Source of the DNA: Jaenimonas drosophilae
Lineage: Eukaryota; Euglenozoa; Kinetoplastea; Trypanosomatida; Trypanosomatidae
Direction: 5' to 3'
Assembly: GCA_030849065.1 (NCBI GenBank)
Contig: JASAON010001631.1
Span: forward strand, 62,001 to 126,000
DNA: 64,000 nucleotides
In this document: positions 20,453 to 29,351 of the stretch, in pieces
Layout: each line of letters opens with the position of its first letter
Numbering within the stretch: position 1 is the first letter of the stretch
Notes under the pieces: model-generated
Seen by the model: only the letters and a program-made list of their open reading frames with translations
The model's database searches: none
Told to the model about the DNA's origin: nothing
Position numbers and translations under genes: made by a program

Positions 20453-22066
20453 ATGTCGCGCTCCTCCACGCACAAGTCGCGGAAGGCGGCCAATACGAAC
20501 CCTTATGAAATCGCTGGCATCAGTTGGGCCTCCCTAGACGCCAAGTTCTACGAGCTCATGGACCTCATGAACACCCCCACCACAGGCCTCAATGCCCTGG
20601 AGGCCCGTGCTACCCACAAGGAAAAGGTTTCAGCCATCCTTGTTTCTCTCTTAGACCGTGCCCAGGAAGAATGTCGCCGCCTCCTTGTCGAGGGCAACGG
20701 CGAGGCCGCTGAGGAGGCTGGGGTAAAAGTCCTTCGCCTGCGCGAGCTCTTCTACGGACGCAATCACCTCCAGCTCGTCCCTGCCTACCTTCATCTTGCC
20801 CGAACGAAGCAGTTTTTGGAGCGCTATGGTGATGCCGAAGACATGCTCTCCCTAGCCCAGTTCATTGTTCTGGCGAAGCAGGAGGACGTCACCGTTACCA
20901 CAAAGGCGGAGCTTCACCAGACCTTTGGTCTCCTCTACGCAGCCGATGACAAACTAGATGCCGCCATCAAGCACCTCACCTGTGCCACCTACTACCTCAG
21001 CTGTATTCACGGCCCACAGCACATCCTCACCACGTTTAGCTACTTTGACTTGGGTAATGTATTTGCTTCCAAGGCTAGTATGGAGAGTGCCATGGCCCTC
21101 TATGACTGTGTAAAGGAGATTTGGTACTCCTACTTGATTCAGGTGTTGCAGGAGATCCACGATCAAAAGGTTGAGGCTGAGAAGATGAAGAAGTACGAAG
21201 AGGAGGATGAGGTGAAGGAATCGGGCTATGCCTCCGCCCGTGCCTTTGGCGCCAACAATCTGGCAGACGTGTCTAAGATGTTGTACGGCATTCACGGCAT
21301 CCAGAAAGAGCGCTTCCGTGTTGCCCATCCCACCCCCTCTCGCGCACAGGCCGTGTTGGGGCTATTTCTTCTGTGGGTGGATGACAAGAACGAGGCCAAA
21401 ATTCACCTCTCCGGAGCCCACGAGGGCTCTCAGAAGTTCTACGGCCCCCGCCATCCGGTGGTGCAGGAGATTGAGCTCTGGGCGCAACGCTTTGACATTG
21501 AGATTGACCACCAAGGCCAGGGGGTGGCGGACACGTTAGAGATCTCGCCTGCGAGAACGGAGGAGGATCACTTGGCAGATGTTGATGTTGATGCACCACC
21601 CATGGTTCATGACGCGGGCACCCCGCCATCGGTAGAGGCGGCAGCCATCCCAGCACCAACAGAAGAAGAAGCCGAGGCTGGCGAAGTAGTGGCGGTGGAC
21701 GCGGAATATGCACCAGCTCATGAGGATCAAGTTCCAGCTCCTGAGGAGAATGACGCACCATTTGCTGATGAAGCTGAGGGCCTTGATGCCCCAGCTCTTG
21801 AGGCCGACGTTCCAGCTCCTGAAGATGACAATCAAGTCCCTGAGGAGGATGAGGTTCAAGCCCCTGAGAATGACGAAGTACTAGTTCCTGAGGACCATGA
21901 CGTTCCAGATCCTGAAGGCGGTGAGGCACCAGTTGCTGACATTGGAAATGTCGCCGCAGCCGAAGGGGATGCTGAAGCGGAAGGTGTGGTTGAGAATGGA
22001 GAAGAGGCTGGCCCTGAAGCTGATGAAGAGGCACCAGAAGAGAACGCACAAGAGCAGCTGGAGTGA
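20453..22066 (+). CDS. TAX-1/ZMYND12-like flagellar TPR protein
   Basis: A 537-residue protein. Residues about 60-355 are helical repeats that follow ZMYND12 and trypanosome TAX-1 closely: a LRELFYGRNHLQLVPAYLHL segment, then ERYGDAEDMLSLAQFIVL, then LHQTFGLLYAADDKLDAAIK, LTCATYYLSCIHGPQHI and a final VKEIWYSYL. In trypanosomes and mammals this protein is axonemal and linked to TTC29 and inner-arm dynein. The MYND zinc finger of the animal protein is missing, as expected for the kinetoplastid form. Residues about 362-537 are a disordered extension rich in Glu, Asp, Pro, Ala and Val, with a loose repeat of the type VPAPEDD/APEND; this looks longer than in trypanosome TAX-1. Start is the ATG after the CT tract. 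Confidence 0.85.
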   Translation: MSRSSTHKSRKAANTNPYEIAGISWASLDAKFYELMDLMNTPTTGLNALEARATHKEKVSAILVSLLDRAQEECRRLLVEGNGEAAEEAGVKVLRLRELFYGRNHLQLVPAYLHLARTKQFLERYGDAEDMLSLAQFIVLAKQEDVTVTTKAELHQTFGLLYAADDKLDAAIKHLTCATYYLSCIHGPQHILTTFSYFDLGNVFASKASMESAMALYDCVKEIWYSYLIQVLQEIHDQKVEAEKMKKYEEEDEVKESGYASARAFGANNLADVSKMLYGIHGIQKERFRVAHPTPSRAQAVLGLFLLWVDDKNEAKIHLSGAHEGSQKFYGPRHPVVQEIELWAQRFDIEIDHQGQGVADTLEISPARTEEDHLADVDVDAPPMVHDAGTPPSVEAAAIPAPTEEEAEAGEVVAVDAEYAPAHEDQVPAPEENDAPFADEAEGLDAPALEADVPAPEDDNQVPEEDEVQAPENDEVLVPEDHDVPDPEGGEAPVADIGNVAAAEGDAEAEGVVENGEEAGPEADEEAPEENAQEQLE

Positions 22067-22445
22067 GGCGACACAAGTGTGAGGTTGAGTACGGCACGCA
22101 TACGAATGTTGGCCTGTATGTAACATATAGATCCTCTACCTTTTTTGTCAAGGGCAGGAGCGGCGTGAGTGGGCCGCACGGACGTACATGGGTATGTCCG
22201 TGCTTCTCTGCAGCTCCTCTCGCTCATTGGCATGGAGAGGTGAAGGGTGGATGTGAGAGAGATCCCATGATGATTTTCATCGTAAAGCATTTTCCCCCAC
22301 ACCGACGTGCGGTGTGTCTTTTGCATCCCTTGTTTCTCAAAGTGGGTGATGCGCTCCTGATATTAAGTCTTGTCTTCTGACTCCTGCTAACATGCTTCCT
22401 TATTCTCTGCTCTTGCTACTGTATTACTTAAGAGTTTGGTGCATC
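22067..22445 (+). other. Intergenic region upstream of CHMP1
   Basis: No gene. A pyrimidine-rich stretch (about 22377-22430) with an AG at 22430-22431 precedes the ATG at 22446; an open frame from 22392 is only the tract read through. Confidence 0.5.
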
Positions 22446-23072
22446 ATGTCGGTGGAGAAGCTATATGACCTACAGTTTCAGCTGAAGTTCACGGCGAAAC
22501 AGTTCGCCAAGAACAGCACACGATGCGAGAAGGAGCAAAAGGCGGAGATGGGTAAGTGCAAGCGGGCCATGGAAAAGGGAAACATGGATGGAGCACGCAT
22601 CTTTGCAGAGAACAGCATCCGAAAGAAGAATGAGGCACTCAACCACCTGCGACTGGCAGCGCGCATGGATGCCGTTGTTGCACGTCTCGATACGGCCATC
22701 AAGATGAAAACTGTCACCAAAAGCATGGGCACCATGGTAAAGGGGATGGATAAGGTACTGCAATCCATGGAACCGAACAAAATCAGCAAGCTCATGGATA
22801 CCTTCGAGCACCAATTCGAGACTATGGATGTCACCACGGAATACATGGAGGGTGCTATTGGTCAAAGCACCGCCCTCACCACCCCCGAAGATGATGTGAA
22901 TACGCTGCTCTCTCAGGTGGCCGATGCCAATGGTCTAGACATCAAGGAACACCTGGACTCCAAGCTGCAAATTTCAAATCTCGCCACACCAGCCGTAGCC
23001 ACGAATGCGCAACCCGAAGCCGAGGAGGAAGATGATTTTGAGGCGAGGCTGGCTCAGCTGCGGGGACGTTGA
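22446..23072 (+). CDS. ESCRT-III protein CHMP1/Vps46 (Did2)
   Basis: A 208-residue Snf7-family protein of usual length. The basic N-terminal helices (LYDLQFQLKFTAKQFAKNST, then a Lys-rich hairpin) form the membrane-binding core, and the acidic C-terminus ends in DFEARLAQLRGR, a MIT-interacting motif type 1 that docks Vps4. The pattern around KTVTKSMGTMVKGMDKVLQS and DTFEHQFETMDV is the CHMP1/Did2 signature rather than CHMP2 or CHMP4. It should act late in ESCRT-III remodelling at endosomes, the midbody or nuclear envelope. The ATG at 22446 is preferred over the upstream ATG in the same frame at 22392, because the latter gives a hydrophobic leader that lies in the predicted splice-acceptor tract. 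Confidence 0.9.
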   Translation: MSVEKLYDLQFQLKFTAKQFAKNSTRCEKEQKAEMGKCKRAMEKGNMDGARIFAENSIRKKNEALNHLRLAARMDAVVARLDTAIKMKTVTKSMGTMVKGMDKVLQSMEPNKISKLMDTFEHQFETMDVTTEYMEGAIGQSTALTTPEDDVNTLLSQVADANGLDIKEHLDSKLQISNLATPAVATNAQPEAEEEDDFEARLAQLRGR

Positions 23073-23689
23073 CGCTGTTCTGTGTGTTGGTCCACCTCTT
23101 TTCGAATCCATGTGGGTCGTATGATTGAATAGTGGAGGTTATGCAACACTACCGAAGCTACTCATCATCACACACATCTGTACTGCGGAAGTGGTTAGCG
23201 AAAATATAGCCAACTCCAAATCCTCAAGGCACAAGATGCTATTACCCCCCCCCCCAAACGTCCACGTCAATCTACGTTCGTTGTACAACTTTGTTTGTTG
23301 GATGCGTCGCTCATCCTTTCTCTTCCTGCCCGCAAGGGCTATTGTACCATGTCGGAGTGAATTGATTCGTTCGCTGTTGCCAACGCTAGCGTTGTGTCTC
23401 TTCAATTCCTTCATCTATTCGTCAGTTGCATGTGGTGAGGAAGACACAACACACGCAAGTATTCACGGCCTATAGGTGTTATTTCACCAAGAAGTCATTT
23501 CAAGGTTCCTCTTTTTTTCCAATTTGCTAATCGCGACTCTGACCCCCGTTTTCCCTATACCTGAACGGGCTGTTTCCTGTGATTGGCAATTGGCGTTTCT
23601 GTGGCACAGTATCGAGCCACTCACTGTACTATATCTCTACTTGGTTTGACCGTTGCTGGCAAAGTAACTAATTCGTAGTTGCTGTGTGG
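23073..23689 (+). other. Intergenic region with C11 tract
   Basis: No gene supported. A run of 11 C lies at 23245-23255. Pyrimidine-rich sequence occurs near 23505-23525. Confidence 0.5.
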
Positions 23690-25267
23690 ATGCACGCCTC
23701 CCGTGCTGGTACATCCGCAGAGCCACTAGTATCACGTAGCCGCAGTGCCTCACCCTCGGTTCGTTTCAAGAACCCACGTGGAGAGAATGATGTGAAGCCC
23801 AAAGCCGTACTTACCACCCTGACATTACTGGGTGTTATCTACACCGCCAGCATCAGTGGTGGGTATGGATTGGAGGATTCTGTAAGTGCCGGTGGCCCAT
23901 TCCTCTCCATCATATTCCTTTGCCTCATTCCCTTTTTATGGGGCCTTCCTGTTTCTCTCTGCGTCGCAGAGCTCAGTTGTGCGATTCCATCTAATGCCGG
24001 TCCAATCATGTGGGTGAACTGCTCGTTCCCAGCCTGGGTTACCTTCACCACTGTACTATGGACAGCATTCCTGAACTTTGTAGATAACAGCCTCTACCCC
24101 GCCGTCTTCGCGGATTACTGTGCCACACTCTTCCACCTGACGTGGATGCAGAAGGCCTTGCTCAAGATGGGTTTCCTCTGGCTATGTGCCGCTATCAACT
24201 CCGTCGGGGTCTTTCTCGTGGGCAACTTCAGTGTTGCCATCATGATCATCACCATCTTCCCCTTCTTTCTCATGTTCCTCCTCCAGTTGCCTCACGGCTT
24301 GGATTGGGAGCGCATCACCTATATACCTGAACAGGTGAACTGGTCCCTATTCCTCCCCGTAGTGGCGTGGAACTTTTCTGGCTTCGACTCTGCAGGCAAC
24401 GTCATTGAGGAAGTTCAGAACCCCAACCCTACATTTATACGTGCGTTGGTTTTGATGATTGTGGCGGCGCTGTTTACATATATCCCACCAATTCTGGCCG
24501 GGGCGAGTGCCGCTGAGCTGAAGTCAGTACCCTGGACGGAATGGGGAGATGGCTTCTGGGTACGAGTTGGTGATGCGGTTGGTGGAACACCCACCGCGAT
24601 TGCCGTCATGGTGGGAGGGGCCATCTCCACCTTGGGGCTCATGACGACCCTCATGGCCACCACCTCGCGATCCCTGGCTGGCATGGGAACCCTCAATGCC
24701 TTTCCACAGTGTGTGTCCAAGTGGATTGAGAAGTATTCGGATCACTACAAAACCCCTATCCATGCCATCATTGTGAATACCACCATCACGTGCATCCTCT
24801 CCATCGCGCTCACCTTTCAGGTTCTTGTGGAGCTGGACCAGGTGCTTTATGCACTGCGGCTCATCGCCATTCTCGCCTCCTTCTTGAAGTTGCGGCTGCG
24901 TCAGCCTTTGTTGGAGCGGCCCTACTTGGCCCCGGGTGGGAACATCGCTGCCTTCTTTCTGGCTGGTGTTCCCATTACGTTCTGCCTCTTCCTCATTACA
25001 ATGTCCATGACAGGTGGGCCCTTCATTCTCTATAGCAGCCTCGCGCTGATTCTGGGTACGGTACTGATCTCATACACGGTAGTGAAGCTCTTTCGACCGG
25101 AGGGGTTTGAGGGTTCGTTGGTGGAAGAGTACGAAGATGCTGGGCTTCATACCTATGGTACCATCTTGGAGATGGAGTCCTCTGAATGGAGGAAGTACCA
25201 TCCATCTAGCCACTTTGTGGAGAATCCACCAAAAATTGACTATCATCGCTTCGACTCAATCAAGTAG
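23690..25267 (+). CDS. APC-family polyamine/amino-acid transporter (POT1/PUT-like)
   Basis: A 525-residue integral membrane protein with about 12 hydrophobic helices. The first helix carries the broken-helix motif SISGGYGLEDSVSAGGP, followed by a helix ending in ELSCAIPSNAGPIMWV and then NFVDNSLYPAVF. These features are those of the polyamine uptake (PUT/LAT-like) branch of the amino acid-polyamine-organocation superfamily, which includes Leishmania POT1 and plant PUTs. WNFSGFDSAGNVIEEVQNP matches the helix 6 segment. The substrate (putrescine/spermidine or a cationic amino acid) is inferred from the branch. The 50-residue cytosolic N-terminus is Ser/Arg-rich and may be phosphorylated. The ATG at 23690 is used; the frame opens two codons earlier with GTG. 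Confidence 0.85.
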   Translation: MHASRAGTSAEPLVSRSRSASPSVRFKNPRGENDVKPKAVLTTLTLLGVIYTASISGGYGLEDSVSAGGPFLSIIFLCLIPFLWGLPVSLCVAELSCAIPSNAGPIMWVNCSFPAWVTFTTVLWTAFLNFVDNSLYPAVFADYCATLFHLTWMQKALLKMGFLWLCAAINSVGVFLVGNFSVAIMIITIFPFFLMFLLQLPHGLDWERITYIPEQVNWSLFLPVVAWNFSGFDSAGNVIEEVQNPNPTFIRALVLMIVAALFTYIPPILAGASAAELKSVPWTEWGDGFWVRVGDAVGGTPTAIAVMVGGAISTLGLMTTLMATTSRSLAGMGTLNAFPQCVSKWIEKYSDHYKTPIHAIIVNTTITCILSIALTFQVLVELDQVLYALRLIAILASFLKLRLRQPLLERPYLAPGGNIAAFFLAGVPITFCLFLITMSMTGGPFILYSSLALILGTVLISYTVVKLFRPEGFEGSLVEEYEDAGLHTYGTILEMESSEWRKYHPSSHFVENPPKIDYHRFDSIK

Positions 25268-25497
25268 TGGGGCATGCTCTCACTCACCCATAGACAAGAA
25301 ACAGTGTGATCGAACTAAAGCAAACCAACCTATGCTGCTGGTGCTCTGGCCATAAATCTGATTGAACCTCGAGAATTTTGTTGGATACTACCCTCCTTGT
25401 TTCTTTCACCACCTCATTCAACAAGATTCAGTTTCCTCTGCAATCAAACAACCCAACTACACCATCTCTATCACCCACACACACACACTAAGCCTTC

Positions 25498-26445
25498 ATG
25501 TCCACCCTTCAGCAACCAAAGAAGTGGGATGCCCGCTACCTCAACCCCAGCTGCCCCCATGACACCTCCTACTACCTCAAGTGTGTCGGCGCTGGCATTC
25601 TTGCCTGCGGTACCACCCACACATCCGTCTGCCCCCTCGATGTGGTGAAGTGCAACATGCAGGTGAGCCCCGACCGCTTCAAGTCCTTGGGCCAGGGTCT
25701 CCGTCTCATCATGAAGGAGGAGGGTTTGGGCTCCACTGGTCTTCTGAAGGGCTACCTCCCCACCTTCTTTGGTTACTCCGCCCAGGGCGCCGGAAAGTTT
25801 GGTCTGTACGAGTTCTTCAAGGATACCTACTCCAATCTTGCCGGAGAGGAAGTCACAAAGAACTGGGGTGGTGCGATTTGGCTCGCCGGCTCTGCGTCTG
25901 CGGAATTCTTCGCTGACATTGGCCTCTGCCCCTTTGAGATGGTCAAGGTGAAGGTGCAGACCTCCCCCAAGGGAACCTTTCCCACAGCTATGGGAGCTGC
26001 TATCGCAAAGATGCGTTCTGACCCCACCTCTGGCTTCCCCTTCAAGTCCCTCGTTCCCCTCTGGTGCCGCCAGATCCCATACACCATGGCCAAGTTCTTC
26101 TTCTTCGAGAAGATTGTTCGCCTGTTCTACTCCAAGGTCTTCACCAAGCCCCGCGAGCAGTACAGCTCCGCCCAGCAGCTCAGCATCACCTTCGCCTCTG
26201 GCTACCTCGCTGGTATCATCTGCGCCATCGTCTCTCACCCCGCTGATACCCTCGTGTCTGCTCGCGGTAAGGCCACCAATGCTGGCAAGTCATACGGCCA
26301 GATTGCCTCTGAGATGGGCTACAAGAACCTCTGCACCAAGGGTCTGGGCACCCGTATTCTGATGATTGGTACCCTCACCGGTCTTCAGTGGTGGATCTAC
26401 GACAGCTACAAGACCGCCCTCGGCATGGGAACTAGCGGCCACTAG
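25498..26445 (+). CDS. Mitochondrial phosphate carrier, copy 1
   Basis: A 315-residue SLC25A3/Mir1-type carrier that imports phosphate with H+ into the mitochondrial matrix. Three carrier repeats are visible with signatures PLDVVKCNMQ, PFEMVKVKVQ and PADTLVSARG; the first and second follow Px[DE]xx[KR]. SPDRFKSLGQGLRLI and GCLKGYLPTFFGYSAQG-like segments (here LLKGYLPTFFGYSAQGAGKF) and WCRQIPYTMAKFFFFEK are typical of phosphate carriers. There is no long cleavable presequence. Copy 2 lies 2 kb downstream and differs mainly at the N-terminus, residues around 105-125 and 215-235, and the C-terminal tail (TSGH here). Blocks of DNA are identical between the copies. Confidence 0.93.
   Translation: MSTLQQPKKWDARYLNPSCPHDTSYYLKCVGAGILACGTTHTSVCPLDVVKCNMQVSPDRFKSLGQGLRLIMKEEGLGSTGLLKGYLPTFFGYSAQGAGKFGLYEFFKDTYSNLAGEEVTKNWGGAIWLAGSASAEFFADIGLCPFEMVKVKVQTSPKGTFPTAMGAAIAKMRSDPTSGFPFKSLVPLWCRQIPYTMAKFFFFEKIVRLFYSKVFTKPREQYSSAQQLSITFASGYLAGIICAIVSHPADTLVSARGKATNAGKSYGQIASEMGYKNLCTKGLGTRILMIGTLTGLQWWIYDSYKTALGMGTSGH
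25627..25790 (+). repeat. 164-base tract identical to 28521-28684
   Basis: By eye, 164 bases in copy 1 match copy 2 without a mismatch, including third codon positions, although neighbouring sequence differs. A second identical block of 155 bases is 26278-26432 against 29172-29326. This suggests gene conversion or very strong codon constraint. Confidence 0.8.
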
Positions 26446-27595
26446 ACGGGTCCCGTCAGTGCCAGCTGTTTTGCTGCCCGTGGATTGCGGCTTTGGTAGA
26501 CCTTGGTTGAGCCCTACCGTGCGACCGGCAGCCTGTTCGGGGGGGGGGGGAGTTGTGCTTTGGGTAGCTTCAGTTTGTTGGGAGCTCATTTCTTCTGCAT
26601 GGAGGCATGAGACAAACACACACTGTGAGTCTTTGGTTGCTGCCGCCGTCACGATTCATCTTCGCTCGATTTCGCTCGCACTGCACCAGTAGGTTCAGGA
26701 TGACCGCATCGCCTGTGGCTGGGTATCCTACACATCTAAGCACACCTCCCGCCACCGTCCCCCACCAAATCAGATCAAAAGATGAAGAAACTGTTCTTGG
26801 CTCTTGCGCACTTGTCCTCTTTCTGGCACTATCGTCCTAACGTGTCCCACAGACACATACTTTTTACGTCCTTGATTTGCTCGTTATACGTTTTTTATTG
26901 TCGTTTTTGTTTTGTTTTGTTTGAGCCAAGCACGCCATCGTTGTACTCTGCCCTACTTCCGATTGACGGTACTGAGTACCGCATCGTTTTGGTAGGCTTA
27001 CGTGTACATTGATGATCCAACCTACCGAAGCTTCTAGCGATTGGACCACACAGCGGCGAAAGTGGTATTGCTAAGTTACGCTGGCAACAAATGTGCTGGA
27101 ATTGTTCTCGGCATGATTGGCCCCGCACCTCTGTCATGGGCCCTTATTGTAGTACGCTATTTTTACCTTTGCTGCAGCGGAAACACATACATGAATGGAG
27201 TATATCCTATCCGCTGGTGCGAAGCGAATCTTCTCCACTCGTGCGTACACACTCTAGACCATATTGGTGGTTTCCCACCTGCTGTGATCATGACTTGACT
27301 TCTTATATACTCTATATCAATTTGTGTTTGCAACACCAACTTGTTTCCATGATGCCACACAGAACGTTTTTCAACTCCTCCATGTTTGCTTTACCCCTCT
27401 GGACGATGAACAATAAGTGAAGTCACTTTATGCCTTGTGCGTGGTGCGCCGAGTGTATATTGACAAAGCTGTGCTGCTACTTACTAGCAATTACTCTCCT
27501 AATCTTCAAACTTCTTCCCGTGTTGCTTTGTGTGGTGTGTCTTCACCAGAGTTTCCTAGCTCAACACTATATAACGATATTTATTTCCAGCTCAG
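26446..27595 (+). other. Intergenic region between phosphate carrier 1 and the small ORF
   Basis: No gene is supported in these 1150 bases. A run of 12 G lies at 26539-26550. A T-rich tract at about 26890-26925 could be a processing signal. The last bases form the acceptor of the next small ORF (AG at 27589-27590 or 27594-27595). Confidence 0.5.
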
Positions 27596-27967
27596 ATGAG
27601 CAATTGTGATACGGAAATAGTAGCGTCCTTGCAACGCATGGAATCCCTCATCGCTCAGAGCTATGATGTGCTCTACAGCGATGAAGTGCACCAACCCATC
27701 ACTCCCACACCCCATATCGATCCCGCAACAACAAACGGCACCGAGTCACTGAATGGGAGGACTGTGGAGGACACACAATCACCACGGCTGCGTCAGGCGC
27801 AGAGAGCTTGGCTCCGGCGCGTCACGAAGCACGTCCGGTGCAGCCGTGAAGGGGGTATGGGGACTGTCAAGGAACACTGTCGGACACCCTCCTCAACCAT
27901 GAAGCACCTACGTGATGAGTTGGCGGGGCACCATCATCGCAATGATGGAGGCATCCCTTCTCATTAA
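27596..27967 (+). CDS. Small protein of unknown function between the phosphate carriers
   Basis: A 123-residue polar protein. The ATG directly follows an AG-ended pyrimidine stretch, and codon use resembles neighbouring genes (unlike the T-rich spurious frames around it). The N-terminal 30 residues could form an amphipathic helix (IVASLQRMESLIAQSYDVLY). The C-terminal half is basic with RLRQAQRAWLRRVTKHVR and a His-rich end. No domain is recognised. It could be a real kinetoplastid-specific gene or a remnant. Its position between two near-identical carriers makes it a marker for the history of that duplication. Confidence 0.5.
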   Translation: MSNCDTEIVASLQRMESLIAQSYDVLYSDEVHQPITPTPHIDPATTNGTESLNGRTVEDTQSPRLRQAQRAWLRRVTKHVRCSREGGMGTVKEHCRTPSSTMKHLRDELAGHHHRNDGGIPSH

Positions 27968-28391
27968 TGAAGCCGGTTCGCTGCATGCATTGTAACTTCA
28001 TTGAATAATCTTTTGCTGACGTTGATCTCTCTTATTTATTTCACCACCCTCCTTCATCCGACACCATGTGACCATACACACCGCCTCTGAATTCTACAAA
28101 GAGGGGATCTTCCCCTCTTCTCCTTTGTTGCAGCGCCTGTTATTCTTCTGCAGCACGCCCGCTCATCGATACAATTCGACTGTTTCTAAGAGATGCACGG
28201 ACGATTGCCTCGGGCCATTCTCCGTGTTTGGAAGAAACCACATTCTCAAGCCTCTCCACCTCTGAGTGACCCCTCCTTTGAGTTGCGTCTGTTATTTTAC
28301 TCTACTGTTTTGTGTCGTTCCCACACTTCACTACCTGCTTCTTTTTCTTTTGATGATACACAGAATCAGCTATCCACCCAACAAAGTAATC
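27968..28391 (+). other. Intergenic region upstream of phosphate carrier 2
   Basis: No gene. Pyrimidine-rich sequence at about 28265-28350 precedes the second carrier; an open frame through this tract joins the carrier frame but is not likely to be translated. Confidence 0.5.
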
Positions 28392-29351
28392 ATGTCCGCC
28401 GTGACCCAGCCGAAGCAGTGGGATGCCCGCTACCTCAACCCCAGCTGCCCCCATGACACCTCCTACTACCTCAAGTGCATTGGTGGCGGTATTCTTGCCT
28501 GCGGTACCACCCACACTGCTGTCTGCCCCCTCGATGTGGTGAAGTGCAACATGCAGGTGAGCCCCGACCGCTTCAAGTCCTTGGGCCAGGGTCTCCGTCT
28601 CATCATGAAGGAGGAGGGTTTGGGCTCCACTGGTCTTCTGAAGGGCTACCTCCCCACCTTCTTTGGTTACTCCGCCCAGGGCGCGTTTAAGTTCGGTCTG
28701 TATGAGTACTTCAAGGATACGTACGCCAACTTGGCTGGTGAGGAGGCATCCAAGAAGTACGAGGGCCTCATCTGGCTCGCCGGCTCTGCGTCCGCTGAGT
28801 TCTTCGCCGATATGGGTCTCTGCCCCTTTGAGATGGTCAAGGTGAAGGTGCAGACCTCCCCCAAGGGAACCTTCCCCACCTCCATGGGAGCTGCCATGGC
28901 CAAGATGCGTTCTGACCCCACCTCTGGCTTCCCCTTCAAGTCCCTCGTTCCCCTCTGGTGCCGCCAGATCCCATACACCATGGCCAAGTTCTTCTTCTTC
29001 GAGAAGGTCGTGCGCGCTTTCTACGCCTACATCTTCACCAAGCCCAAGGAACAGTACAGCAAGGCTCAGCAGCTCAGCATCACCTTCGCCTCTGGCTACA
29101 TCGCTGGTGTCATCTGCGCCATCGTTTCTCACCCCGCTGATACCCTCGTGTCTGCCCGCGGTAAGGTGGCCAATGCTGGCAAGTCATACGGCCAGATTGC
29201 CTCTGAGATGGGCTACAAGAACCTCTGCACCAAGGGTCTGGGCACCCGTATTCTGATGATTGGTACCCTCACCGGTCTTCAGTGGTGGATCTACGACAGC
29301 TACAAGACCGCCCTCGGCATGGGAACCAGTGGTGGTGGTGGCAAGAAGTAA
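28392..29351 (+). CDS. Mitochondrial phosphate carrier, copy 2
   Basis: A 319-residue carrier, the paralogue of the gene at 25498. The same three signatures occur (PLDVVKCNMQ, PFEMVKVKVQ, PADTLVSARG). The start is the ATG at 28392 (MSAVTQPKQWDARYLNP), which aligns with the first residues of copy 1; the longer upstream frame reads through a pyrimidine tract. The tail ends in GTSGGGGKK instead of GTSGH. Differences cluster in a few short segments while other blocks are identical in DNA, so both copies are probably functional and partly homogenised. Different untranslated regions may give them different expression. Confidence 0.93.
   Translation: MSAVTQPKQWDARYLNPSCPHDTSYYLKCIGGGILACGTTHTAVCPLDVVKCNMQVSPDRFKSLGQGLRLIMKEEGLGSTGLLKGYLPTFFGYSAQGAFKFGLYEYFKDTYANLAGEEASKKYEGLIWLAGSASAEFFADMGLCPFEMVKVKVQTSPKGTFPTSMGAAMAKMRSDPTSGFPFKSLVPLWCRQIPYTMAKFFFFEKVVRAFYAYIFTKPKEQYSKAQQLSITFASGYIAGVICAIVSHPADTLVSARGKVANAGKSYGQIASEMGYKNLCTKGLGTRILMIGTLTGLQWWIYDSYKTALGMGTSGGGGKK

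Noticed and set aside
21273..22151. 292-codon antisense frame opposite the TAX-1 tail
   Set aside because: It is Pro/Leu/His/Gln-rich as the complement of GAG/GAT/CCA codons and lacks any domain.
28266..28391. 42-residue N-terminal extension of phosphate carrier 2
   Set aside because: It reads through a pyrimidine tract and is absent from copy 1; the ATG at 28392 aligns with copy 1.
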